A stretch of DNA of 64,000 nucleotides from Chalara sp. BL73 (GCA_918026815.1 CAKJVC010000010.1:1180501-1244500), one strand, 5' to 3'; numbered from the stretch's first letter, positions 10,242 through 21,770 are shown. Notes: a model not told the origin generated them from the letters alone. Numbers and translations: made by a program.

Positions 10242-13200
10242 CTATTTCCCTCTAGCATTTACCCACTCTTGAGCGGCGCTCTGTCGATCAGCAGGCTGCC
10301 CAATAGGCAGCTTCTGGTCACCTTGCGTGTGAGGACGGTTTAGGTTCATTGCCGAGTCACTAGGTTGAAGGCTGGAGATAACGGATTGTGCCATGGACGC
10401 TACGACGTAGCCACGGAGTTCTTTGTCCTCTCGGGCATCCTCCTGTTCGAGGCGGAAGCGCTCATCCCTTGGCATGGTCGATCGTCGAAGACTACGGATC
10501 TCATTTGTGATAAAGAGCATGACTTCCTCGGTACATCTGTTGCGTTCAAGCGCGTGCTCGGTTTTCCGTACATATCGACGAGTGACATCAGTTGCGCCGT
10601 CGATTGAGAAGGCAATGCAGTAAGACATCTTCTTCCCCCAGCCCTCTGTATATAACCGTGGCTTGTCCCATGCCTCTTCACAGGCATCAACATGGATCCA
10701 TCGATTTTGTGCACTTGAATAGACCTCAGTCCAGACATGGTCCTCAGCGTTCCATACCCATCTAACACGACCACCAACTGCGCGACACAACATGCTGAAG
10801 GCGTTGGCCCATTCTCCATTACGGCCCTTTCTTGTTTGAATTAATTGCCACACATCACCGTACCGTGGGAATCTTTCATATGCTCCACAATTAACAGCTG
10901 AGCATTTGTACAATTCGACTCGAAGCGCGTTGTACTTTGACTCCTCAGGTGTTGGAGCTGTTAGCCCTTGATTTATTGTGCCCGACATACAGACCGAACA
11001 GAGTGGTTTGTTGACCCATGAAAAAAACGATCGCTTGAACCACCTAGCCCGAAATTAGAACTTATTCATAATTAATTGTGGGGAACGCAACATACCGTAG
11101 TAATGCACGGATCACACAATCTTGATAGCCCCATTCAGCTTGTCGTCCATCTCCCATACTCTCTGCCTGTGCTTGCAGTACCTGCGACTCTTGCTCCGCC
11201 TCGCCATATATTCTATCCAGTGGAATAATCTGCAAAGCCTCATCCAATAACCCCGGGTTTTCGTACTTTGTTGGTGTTACCGATAATGAGGTCAAGAGCT
11301 TTCGGAAGTTCTTTGACCGCACGTCAGTAGGTGGGGAAGGAATAATTGGTGGATATTGTGGCGGTGCATACGAAAGAGGACTTGCGCTGAATCGAGAGCT
11401 ACTCAATGTTGATGGTCGGTAGGCTGGTGATTGTGGCGGATTGAGTAGGGGCGACGCTGAACCCATGGGGTTGGGTGACAGGGCCCTTTCTCGATGTGAT
11501 GGTGACGAAGTTCGTGATCGGTCCAATCCGTCTAGTCTCTTCGTTCGTAATAACCCTTCAAACTGTGCTACCAAATTTTTTGCCCATGTTTCGTCGTAGT
11601 CTGTACTCTCCAGCTGCGACTTGAATGTTGAATGGCCCTTGTAATCTCCAGGCGGTGTTCCGAATCCTGGCCGAGAAGTATGGCCAGAGGATCGAGGGAT
11701 CTGACGAGTCAGCATTCTGCCTTGTTGTTCGGACGTGATTCTCGAGCTTGAATCTTCGGTAGGGTCTTCTTGAATTTCGAGAGTAAGATCTCGAGCAGAC
11801 CTGTGGGGTTGTGAATCTTGAGTCATTTTTTGCGGAGTTAATGAGGCCGCAGATTCAGCAGCGCAGTTCCCGCTTTGGAGGGCAGTAGTACCCTGTTTTT
11901 CAACATAAAATTGATTCTCTACTGCCATTGAATCGAGAATTAATTTGGCGGCATTCGCAACGTCAGTGTTGCCTGCCTTGGAGTAATGAGTGATGAGATT
12001 CGCCATCAAGAGTTCTGGGCTGGGCAAAGATAACTCTTTTGACCCAAGTGCGCCGCTTATTTGGTGGAAGGTGTTTTGAAGAGGGACTACATAGGCTTCG
12101 CCGAGTGGATTCGACGCAACTACGTGGCCGTAGACGTCTAACGTTTCCTGGTTTACAACCAGCGAGCCACAGTCGCCATCGATAACACCTGGAAAGATAC
12201 GGTTAGCCGAATATTTGCCAGAAGAATTCACAACTCACGGGCAGAGTTAGAAAGAATTACATTCCAGGCTTGGCAAAGATTTTCACCTGGTTTACCTCCA
12301 ATATAAGAGTTGTGATTAAGCATCAGACCTTTTCTTGTTCCGCTCACCCCGGATATCATGAACACTGGAACTACGTTGGTTTGGGGGGCTACCGAAAGAT
12401 TTGCTAAGAACTTGGGATACGTTGGGTCCTCTTCCGAGTAGAACGCGTTAGGTCGCTCAAAGTATCCATCATCAAACTCGATTAGGGCCCAGTCAAGGTA
12501 TGGCGTCAGGCTACCTGTACCATGTAAAGAATCCAATTTGTGACCATTGATAGATGTACCATGTTCAGTCAGAGCATGGCCCATATCCAGAGTTACTTCG
12601 GCGTGGGATCGTCCAGGCGCCACCGATCCATTATCTGAAACCCTTTGGTCATTATCCAAGTCTTCATACGTCACATCATCAAGCCATGAACATTCAGCTT
12701 GATCGTCCTCGATATCGTTTTCATCACACGAGATATTTGGTTCCATTGTAATCATTGATTGTTCTTCGTCTCTCTGGTTGTGAAACAAATGGTCAACAGT
12801 CAAGCCGTAGAGCTTAGAGTCCACACTAATAATAAGCGCTAGAGTCGAAGTACGATCACCATACCTCACTAATGATCCACACATCGTGAGGAATGAATGA
12901 TTCTGGGCGACCACTTGCTCTATTGCCGACTTTCGTTCTGTAGGTGTAATTACTTCCCGCCAAAATATGATCTTGAAAGGTACTATAACAGGAGTAGATG
13001 CTTGTGGATGAGAATTACTAGTGGTGAATGGGAACTTCTTCAACGCAAAAGGCTTTTCCAACTGGTACTGTCGCCGGATATGCCTACTATTCAACAGTGA
13101 TCGCAGGTGCTTGAAAATAGCTTCAACACAGAAGATAATAATCGATGGAACTGCGTTTGACGGAGTGCTGCCACATAAACGTAGTTCGTAGTTGATCTTT

Positions 13201-13736
13201 GAAGTGTGTTGCTTTAAAAACTTATGGGAATCCACAGCCTGTTTGAAAAAATCGACAAGTTGTGGATATCGCTCGTGGAATTCGAGGCTAATCGGTGCAC
13301 GGGCATAGATGTTCTGATCCGTACCAGGTACCCTTTTTGGGTCGGTATAGTCTTGAGAGAGTGGTTGAGACCTCTGTTCTATTGCACATGCAGTGACAGC
13401 CCGAGGAGGATTTTGCAAGGTACTAAGGCAAACCCCTGACAACGGCCTAGGGTGATCTCCTCTCGTACCAGTGCCTTCGGAACTAGTGGCAAGGCAATGG
13501 ATTGTCGGATCATTTGGTGCCAAGGTCCGAAATGGAGAGAACTTCGATGTGGCAACCCCGTCACTGGCGGAAATCGAGTCTTGCCGTCTGATGGAATTTG
13601 ATATCGCACGGTGATTACTCGCATTCTCTCTCCAGATGGAAAGGCTCTTGGGAAGATCTCTTTTCGTCAGACCAGCTTGCTCGTCGGTTTGTATTTTGCT
13701 AGGTAGCTGTTTGACTAGGAGAGTTTCAGAGTTCAT
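10242..13736 (-). CDS. Protease-like / peptide:N-glycanase fusion
   Basis: Predicted 1130 residues from exons 13736-12239, 12188-11096 and 11043-10242. The introns are 50 and 52 bp (GTGAGT/CCAG with a CTAAC branch site; GTATGT/CTAG), phases agree and the total is 1131 codons. Residues about 140-600 form a chymotrypsin-fold protease-like module with a plausible triad: His316 (GLTVDHLF), Asp415 (LDWALIE) and Cys506 (DGDCGSLV, a Cys nucleophile in place of GDSGG Ser). Residues from about 696 are colinear with fungal Png1 through its N-terminal helix ([18 protein letters not shown]), zinc-type Cys pairs (C879/C882, C911/C916) and transglutaminase core. His966 and Asp983 of the PNGase triad remain, but the catalytic Cys is Asn939 ([10 protein letters not shown] instead of GRCGEW). 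Png1 normally starts near the YDETWA segment, so this is either a true fusion or two genes whose boundary lies in the same open frame. It shares a 255-bp promoter with the divergent gene at 13992. Confidence 0.7.
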
Positions 13737-13991
13737 TACGTCAATCGGATGTTGTTGAGCTCCATGCGAGAGAGGAACTCATCGATAACAAAATACGTCG
13801 ATTTTTATGGAGTTGAGGATGATTCTCGTTGTTACGTGGTTACGCAAGCAAAGCGGCTGTGCTAGGTGTGGCTTGCGGCTGTGCAATTAATCACAAGTCA
13901 TCCAACTTTGCTTTGTGCGATCGCAGGATCTACTTTACAAGCTTCCTTTTGGAACGACGCACTTGAATCTCAGTGAAGGACATCATAGAAA
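13737..13991. promoter_or_regulatory. Shared divergent promoter region
   Basis: A 255-bp gap separates the start codons of two divergently transcribed genes, too short for two independent fungal promoters. Co-regulation is an inference from the arrangement; no specific operator was identified. Confidence 0.5.
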
Positions 13992-15156
13992 ATGCGAACT
14001 GCTACAACTGCCGAAAGAAGGTCGATCGTGAAAGACCTGTTCGGTGCTGAGGAAAAGTTCCATTCTTTCAATACGTACTTCAAGACATATGACGCACTGG
14101 TGACTCCCCAATACACGACGGTTCAGATACACCCACCTGCCTTACATTCACACGACGATATTCGAAGGTTAGCTCTTAAATTAAGAGCAAATCCACAAAG
14201 CACCCGCGAAGAATTCAAGAAAGAAGTTTTTCCTCCAAATCTAACAGATCCTGGGACTATCATCAACCAGGAGCGTGCAATTAATGTCGCTGTACAACTT
14301 ATGTTGATGATTGATTGTTCTGACAAGGATCGACACTTCGAAGGCTACCAAGTCGGCGGTTTCAGACCGGTTTCCTGGGATGGCTCGGAGCGGTTCACCG
14401 ATTTTATCAGAAAGTCCTTTCCAGCCAATGTCCACAACCAGGAGCAAGTTCGAACGGCATTGAAAGAGAAGAATGCTTTAAAATGTTGGAAATTGAAGAA
14501 ACGCGCACACATCAAGTTCCTACTGACCGATAATTTGGCGGAGCATCTTCTATACGACCCACAAGACAACGTCGTTCGTATCTTCCGCCAAACAGCATTC
14601 CTAAAAGCTCATCTCCGACTTTCTGCAAGTATGCCTATTAATTACGGAATTACCGAAAGTCTCGAAAAGTAAGTTTATCCAATCTTGAAAAGATTCATTT
14701 CATCGGCTTGATCTAATTTGTGTTTATAGGGGAACATTGCCACCACAACTACTGCTAGAGACATTGCACTCTATGCAATGTATACTTTTCCCTCCAGTCG
14801 ATGAAAAGGCATCCCGATTCCTAGAAAATATCGTTCAAGACGCAGAACTAGGTTTCGACCCAGATTGTCTCCTTTATGAGGGATATAGTAGACCGGTACC
14901 GGAAGACTTTGAATATCGCTATTGGGGAAATCGGCTTGCCAAGCTACACCATCTTGTGACAAACCCGCGGCCGAGTCATCGTATTGGTCAGTGGATACAG
15001 AGACATGCTTCGGAAAGGAATGCCTTATTTGTGGCAATGCTGTCGCTTGTTCTCTCCGCATTTTTTGGCTTCTTGAGCGTTGTTATAGGACTTTTCCAGG
15101 CCTGGGTGGCGTATCAATCTTGGAAAAGCCAAGTGAATCCGTTATCTGTAGGTTGA
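13992..15156 (+). CDS. Fungal protein with C-terminal membrane anchor
   Basis: Predicted 367 residues from exons 13992-14668 and 14730-15156 (intron GTAAGT/TATAG; phase 2 joins Lys-Gly). I do not recognise a named domain. The first 300 residues are soluble and mostly helical with conserved-looking blocks (GYQVGGFRPVSWDGSERFTD; AHIKFLLTDNLAEHLLYD). Residues about 325-347 form one strongly hydrophobic segment (ALFVAMLSLVLSAFFGFLSV) followed by a short tail with Trp and Lys, typical of a tail-anchored protein. It is divergent from the protease-PNGase gene. A functional pairing is suggested only by adjacency. Confidence 0.75.
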
Positions 15157-16463
15157 TATTGGATGTGCATGAGGGAAATGAATAGATAGAATGGGTACTA
15201 CCTTCTAGGCCCTCAAATCTGCAATACTGATGAAGGCGACATGAGTAGAGGTTATTTTGAGATTAGACAAGGAAAAGGTATGCAATAAACGGGTGTCTCT
15301 TCTAGCTCCAAGCAAGGTCAAGCTTCCGTCAAAGTCTTCTTCGAAATCAAACTAGAAAGAACATTCTGACAAATCCTCGCAATAAAAGACAGGACACGCC
15401 AGATTGCAAGCTTATAGTGCTACGTGATGGCGTTTGCAGCAGTCGGCGAGTCGTACTTTTTGTGGCTTGTAGCCCAAAATCGCGAAATTTCCATACTTTT
15501 TATACAAATTTCACCATTTAAATATCGACCTCTCTTGTACAAAATAATTATCAAGGGTACTTTATTTACCGCGACTCTTTGTGCGCCATTTCCATCGGCG
15601 AAAATTCCACAAATGTCTGGATGTAAGCCACAAGCCTGCAATTGCAAATTATTTTTCTTAGAAGCATGCATAAATAATTGTGTTGGCGAGACAGGACCTA
15701 AGGATTGTAAGAGTTGAGTTGCTATTCGTTTTCCTAACTGCAAAGAGATTGATTTCGTCATTACTCCTTCATCATGCTGCATTCAATATCGTAACAACTC
15801 AGAATAGGAACATATCTAAAGTTGTTACGCCACGAAAGGCGATATCTTGTTACATAGATTTCAAAACCCAGCCCGATAGATGCGTTTATCTATCTACAGA
15901 CGATGAGGAGCAAGTGCACCGTTATCCCCATCCGCACTTTAAGACGATCATGGCTGGACCCGTATTATCCTTACTACTGATATTTCTGGTACATGGCATG
16001 TGGAAGTGGGACGAGAGCGACATATGTATATAGCTCCGTGCTGCCATGGTTGAGGAAGAATCAGAAACACAATTGTGGGGACTTAGCTCACATCAGTACA
16101 AAGTAGCTTTTGGAGGGTGATGCATGCTACTGCATGATTTTAAACCGTTATTTAAGGCTTGGTGATCAATACTTGCGAAAAAAAAAAAAAACAAAAAAAA
16201 ACTGGGAGCAATGTGGAAAAGTTTACCATTATCAGATTGTGTATCAAATAAATGGTACCCGGACGGTAATACCTCCGCTTGCCAAATAACTCTGCTTTAC
16301 CCAATGTTGATCCGGCAAGAATCGCGGCCCAGAATATAGGGTTCTCAAAGGGAGTGGTTTTGATATTGGTGCTCGAGCAACATTTCCCTTCGACTTTGAA
16401 ATTTCCTCTAGGAGTTTGGAAATTGCAACTCGACTTTAAAATTGCTGCTCGACTTGTGTAGCA
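15157..16463. other. No gene seen
   Basis: About 1.3 kb of AT-rich spacer with a poly-A tract near 16180-16200. Open frames at 15424-15717, 15680-16033 and 16152-16616 carry no recognisable motif. Confidence 0.5.
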
Positions 16464-16900
16464 AATAGAGGGCAGCAGGAGGGATTGCAATATAGCAGGT
16501 GAGGACATGTACAATATAGAGACGTGTGATTGGCAATGCAAAACGTAATAGTATTGTATCGATGTGAAAATGTAGGTCTTTGAATCTATCAGCGACTCAA
16601 GCTTGCCCTCTTCCAAGGAGTTCTATCTTCCTTTTATGTCCTTCGCCCCTTGGTTGTGTTGTATTCTTCTTTTACAGCCACCAAGTTTGTGATTTGCTTG
16701 TGATTTGGATATCTCCGAAAACTTCAACAGCTGAAGCCCGCGAAATTCTAGGTCATACGCCACCGCTGTGGCTGCAAGCCTGTAGCTGTTGTAGTTGCAA
16801 GCATGTAGCTAGCCATAGGCTGGTTACGCCGTTTGCAGCTCTAAAGGTACTGCAGCTGAAAACCCTAATTTCTCCTGTAAGGACTTTTATTCCATATCCG
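16464..16900 (+). repeat. Dispersed repeat R1, copy 1
   Basis: Similar to 53690-54080: both share a GGGATTGCAATATAGCAGGT core, then GTATCGATGT, then AAGCTTGCC with a pyrimidine-rich stretch, then GTGGCTGCAAG. No coding capacity or clear termini were seen; it may be an old LTR. Confidence 0.6.
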
Positions 16901-17504
16901 GGGTCTTGAGCTGGTTTGACGGATCCTGGCTGTTACAGCAAAAATAAACACAATTTACCACATTCTACTTACCGGCAACCACGCAACAAGTACGCGGCGT
17001 TGCTGCAAGTGGAGTAGTACTTCACAAAATAAGTATATTCCGGCAAATGGACAGGCAGTAGCTTATGCTCTGTGTGTTTATTGTCTCTCGGTATCCTGTA
17101 ACCTAGAGTCTGAGAAGAGTCTTATTACTTCCACTCTTTGGCGGGGCATTTAAAAGGCTCTCTGAATTACACATCCTGCCTTGGAAGGATAATTGATACT
17201 TGTAATGCATATATTGAATATTGCGCCATACACCTCCTGCTCTATATATCCAAGAATTTCATCCAGTGGTTCTTTTCTTCGTGATCTTCCTTCGCCTTCT
17301 AGTCTTTCACCTCTCCTGCCTTTGCAGTTCTCAACTGAGGGACTATACCCGAAACACGCACAGCGTTGCTCCGGCCAGAACACGGACTTTTCCTTTTCAA
17401 GCATCAGGACCTCCTCTCGCTGTACCTTCTTCTTTCGCTCTCCTCTCAGCCCTTGCTTTCAAAAGTAAAGATGGAACTTTCAAGAGATCTATCGTCTCTT
17501 TCGG

Positions 17505-18340
17505 CTCAGCAGTGGGAATTGGCTGGTCAAATATAGATGGTAAAGTCTCGGGTTATCCCTGTCTCGGAAGATCCAGTAGCTCTTCGTCATCAGCTAATTC
17601 TTCTTCAACCATCTCTTGTTCGAACAGGTCCTCTTCCAATTCTATGTCACTTTCGCCTGTTGACAGCGCATCGCTTCCGTAGTGCAGCATAACCCAACAT
17701 TCTTCTGCAAAAGCAGGGGCGAAAGGTGCAACCAGACAAAGCAAGATACGGGCTGAATGATAATGGACTTCAGGAAGTTATCTCAAGGCGTCATCATAGG
17801 TTATGGCAGCCTTGGTCAGCGCGACAAGATAAAATTCCACGGTTAGAAGGCTATTTCGTGCACTTATCTGTTGCGTCCATGAGAGAAGAGCCTTTTGAGC
17901 AGCGAGCCAAAGCCTACAATCAGGCTCTTCCATCAAGGAATCGAACACGTCGGGAAATGCCGGAGTGGTATAAACCCAGGGCCGTGGCGTATCAGTGACA
18001 AAATCCAACCAGGTGTCTAGACCTGGTTCGTATAGAACCTCTGGGGTTTTGGGGGCTGTGGAGGTAGAAACTTGGGTAGAAGCGTACGATTCATTAGCTA
18101 ACAAAGTAGCTTCCCAAACCGACTGAAGCCACTGCTGAATTTGGATAATTTCGTCCTCACGGCACGAGAAGTTCTCCACCGAGTGGTTACGGAAAACTAA
18201 ATAAGTTCGGGTGACGTCCGTACCATATTTGGCAATGCAGGTTTCCAGGTCTATGCTATTATCCGGATGACCCGAATGCTTATCAAATTTTCTTGATTGA
18301 GCAAGCTCAAGAACCTTATTAAGTATGCTGCCGTTGGTAT
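17505..18340 (-). pseudogene. Leucyl-tRNA synthetase (LeuRS) pseudogene fragment
   Basis: One minus-strand frame reads through the C-terminal third of a bacterial/mitochondrial-type LeuRS. Recognisable blocks are IDLETCIAKYGTDVTRTYLV (normally GVDPxTCIAKYGADxTR), the IQQWLQSVWEA block of the anticodon-binding domain, the CLVAPFAPAFAEECW block, and PETLPSIFDQP. In-frame TAA stops occur at 17778-17780 and 17553-17555, both explicable as CAA to TAA. The KMSKS signature expected just before the first block is lost (QSRKFDKHSG in its place). The N-terminal Rossmann and editing domains are absent. This is a dead, truncated paralogue, not the organism's functional synthetase. Confidence 0.7.
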
Positions 18341-19715
18341 TTCGACTCGCTGCAGTGCTACCCTCTATAGTATTGCACCATGTGAGAGCGTCTAGGAGAG
18401 TAGATGTTCGGAGATGTTTGCAATATAGTGGCGCTAGCGGATAGTAACCCTTATTCCAAGTTTCTTTGATAAAGGGAAAGAAGCGCTGTAATTCAGGCAG
18501 TTATTCTTAGGTACAGGTCGGGCGACAGCATTTAATTTTATAGAGAGCAACTACACCTGGTATGCGGTCTATATATAATATGATCACGGTACAGTAGCCT
18601 GGAGGCTAGAACACGCTCAAGGTTGCTGCAGTTGTGACTGATGTCGAGGTTCGAAGTTGGCAAACGGCTCGAACTTCATTGGCTGAGAATGGTTTGCAAT
18701 TAGGGGAGATCTAGCCCTCGTCACATCCTATCGGCGCCAATCTGGGTATGCATCTACCATTGGTTAGCGCTAATTATATTATACTTCGAAAATAGAAATT
18801 AAGACTAAACCGTAGACTAGTGACAATGAGCACTACAGCGTATTACTATGAAAACACAGTGCCTCCACCATGTACTGGCTATTTTTTCGACATCATGTAC
18901 CATGGCGATGTGGTTGGTGGATGGGTTTGTAGCACAGCTTCAACACGCAACGCAATGCGAGAGCAGAGACCCAAGGATCCGACGCATTGACCACGAAGGT
19001 AGTCTCGAGGCTGGTGATCATACAGCCAACGGATTTTCTTTCACATCTTGTGCGTGTTTGGTAGAAACAACTGTTGGGTTATACAACAAGTCGCGTTGCC
19101 GTTATCTCAGCACCCCAGGATGCGCTCTAGGTGTCATGCCCGCATAATTGGAGGGGTATCACAACAATCAAATTTTGGGTCGTTTATTTGTAATTATTAT
19201 CACCACTAAAACTGCACAAGAAGGCCGTACAAGTCTTTCTTCACATTCGAACTCAAGATTACCTCGGTCGGGATTCAATTTTTGTTTTTGGACATCCTTA
19301 TAGTCGTATTATTCTGACGAAACTCGCGTGGGCAACCCGAGCATGCGCTGAGAGGCCATTCTAGCACCCAAAAAAGTTTCCGTTCTGGCTCCTTTGATGC
19401 TCAGCTACGCTTTTCCCGTCGTGTCTCCGCACAGATCCCCATTTTGGCGCCCTCGGGAAGCAGATCTATATTCGCTTAAAGATACGTGATCAATGGTTCC
19501 GCCTCATCATGAGGCCAAGCGGGCCACAAATGTCGTTGGTTGAGTCAGGGGAGCCGTCGATGCTTGGGCTTGGGTTTAGGGGCAAGCTGCTAAGGCGACG
19601 AGCTATAAATCTTGTGCCCAAAGAAGATTTGCGATGGACAGCCGTGATCCTTTCTGGTTGTGATGTGAGTGGCAGAGGCGATGATGGAGGTGGAGCCTGA
19701 CAAGTATTCAAAAGT
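18341..19715. other. No gene seen
   Basis: About 1.4 kb. The LeuRS frame stays open to about 18500 without recognisable motifs. Open frames at 18848-19147 and 19509-19700 show nothing familiar. Confidence 0.45.
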
Positions 19716-19717
19716 TA

Positions 19718-21538
19718 AGTCCGTGCACCCCCATGTCGATCACCCCCCCATGTCGATCACCTAAAATAAGCGAATTTTCACACCGTTATTTCAACAATAT
19801 AATTAATTATTAAATCAATTCCAATTCAAATTACTTCAAACTTGAAATTCTTTATCTTTGAGTAATTATGCCTCAATACACTGAACAAGATTTGCTTGCG
19901 GCTCTTAATAACGTTAGAAACGGGAAGTCTTTACGACTAGCTAGTCGAGAATGGAGTGTTCCCTTTAGTACACTACAAAATCGCAACCAAGAGAAAGAAC
20001 ATCATAGTTTTGCATCAGAAAGTCAACAGAGGCTATCAAAGATACAAGAAAAACACTTATCTGCTTGGGTTTTGACTCAGGAAGCTTTAAGTGTTCCTTT
20101 GACTCATGGCCAAATCCGTCAATTTGCTAGCCGGCTACTTGTGATCAAAGAAGACCATAAAAAGCTAGAGAAACGCTGGATAGAAGGCTTTTTACGGCGT
20201 AATCCTATTTTGCGGACCAAAAAGGCTCGAAATATTGATTCTGCAAGAGTTAATAGTGCTACAACCGATATAATTAAGTCATAGTTTCAACGGCTTTCTA
20301 ATCCTATTATTATGACTATTAAACCTGAAAATCGGTGGAATATAGACGAATCAGGCATAATGGAAGGCTTTGGAGCAAATGGCCTAGTAGTAAGAAGCTC
20401 TAAAAAACGTTCTATTCAAAAAAAACAGCCTGGTTCTCGAGCTTAGACGTCATTTATCGAATGTATTTCTGCTACCGGCAAAGCTTTTTCTCCATTAGTT
20501 ATTTTTAAAGGAAAGTCAGTTCAGCAACAATGGTTTTCTTCCAATATCGATCAATATAAAGATTGGCAATTTACAGCTACCGAAAATGCTTAGACTTCAG
20601 ACTCTACAGCAATAGAATAGCTAGAAAAAGTGTTTATTCCTCAAACTAATACTTTCGAGCCTAGACTACTTATTCTAGACGGCTATAGCAGTCATGAAAC
20701 TACTGATTTTATGTACCTTTGCTATCGAAACAACATTCACTTGCTTTTTTTGCCGCCACATACATCACACGTTTTACAACCTTTAGATTTGTCAGTTTTT
20801 TCATCACTCAAAAGTCACTATCGCACGGCAGTTAGTCATTTGAACCTTTTGACTGATTCTAGCCCAATTGGGAAGCAAAACTTTCTTGCTTGCTATCAAA
20901 TAGCTAGAAAAGAAGCTTTATCGGCCAAAATAATCAAAGCTGGATGGAAAGCAACTGGTTTATGGCCAAAATCGATAGCTAAACCTCTTTTGAGCCCTTT
21001 ACTTCTAAAAAATAGCAATTCAAAGAAAGACACTCAACAAGCCACAGAAAGCTTCAATAATAGCCCGCAAATCGATTCTCAACAAGTAATTTTTACTACT
21101 CCTCAAAAATCGATCGATATTAAAGCTCAAATAGCTAAGTTCCAAATGCTTCAGAACAGCAGCTTTCCAACACAAAAACTTTTGTTTAGAAAGATTATAA
21201 AAGGGTTTGAAAAGCAAGAAAGTGTTCTAGCAGATCATGACTATCAAATACAGTCTTTGGAAGTTCAATTGGAGAAAGCTAGGCCAAGAAAACGAATGAA
21301 AGTTAAAACTAGTCCAAATTCGAAATTTGCAGATATTACTGAAATCAAGAAAACGCAAATAGCCGCAGGAGAAGCTATACTTGGAGAAGAAGATGAAGAA
21401 GAGGCTAATGAATCTGATTCTACTTTGGATTGTATTTTAGTTGAGTAGTTATTTATTTATATTAATTTTGGTTAGGTTGGTACTCGCTCATTTAGGTGAT
21501 CGACATGGGGGGGTGATCGACATGGGGGTGCACGGACT
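19718..21538 (+). mobile_element. Pogo/Fot1-type DNA transposon, RIP-damaged
   Basis: A 1821-bp element flanked by TA at 19716-19717 and 21539-21540, with perfect 48-bp terminal inverted repeats (19718-19765, 21491-21538) starting AGTCCGTGCACC. Each terminal repeat contains two tandem copies of CCCCCATGTCGATCACC, presumably duplicated transposase-binding sites. It encodes the transposase pseudogene at 19868-21448 and is closely related to the intact element at 43018-44854. Confidence 0.95.
19868..21448 (+). pseudogene. Pogo/Fot1 transposase with four Trp-to-TAG stops
   Basis: Reads as 526 codons in one frame with four in-frame TAG stops at 20282, 20444, 20591 and 20618. Alignment with the intact relative shows all four replace TGG Trp codons (for example SRA-stop-TSFIECIS against SRAWTSFIECIS). 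Domains in order: Psq-type helix-turn-helix (about 1-45), Tc5/CENP-B-like DNA-binding domain (about 60-120), and a DDE_1 catalytic domain with Asp in RWNIDESGI, Asp in LLILDGYSSHE and Asp in HVLQPLDLSVF. TGG to TAG is G-to-A on this strand, that is C-to-T on the other, as RIP produces. No frameshift is seen, so the inactivation is recent and purely transitional. Confidence 0.93.
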
Positions 21539-21599
21539 TAGTGAGTGATACGTGCCATGGATCAAAATGTCAGTCCAGTAACATTAACCATAGCTTGGC

Positions 21600-21770
21600 C
21601 ATAGGCTAAGGAGCTAGATAATCTCTGTTCACACATACTTACGGCTCAGAACTGTAGATAATATCATCATCCGTAGCGCTCCTGCAAGCCTGTATTCTAT
21701 CGCTATGATACCTTCACACATCCTCCAATTGATTCCTCACCTGATGGATCCTATTTCTGACAATTCCGAC
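21600..21770 (+). repeat. Dispersed duplicate R2, copy 1 (bZIP upstream region)
   Basis: About 170 bp, roughly 75-80% similar by eye to 61630-61797. Shared anchors include GTAGATAATATCATCATCCG (GTAGAGAATATCGTCATCCG in the partner), GATACCTTCACA and CCTCCAATT. It lies upstream of the bZIP gene here and upstream of a HET gene in the other copy. Confidence 0.7.
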
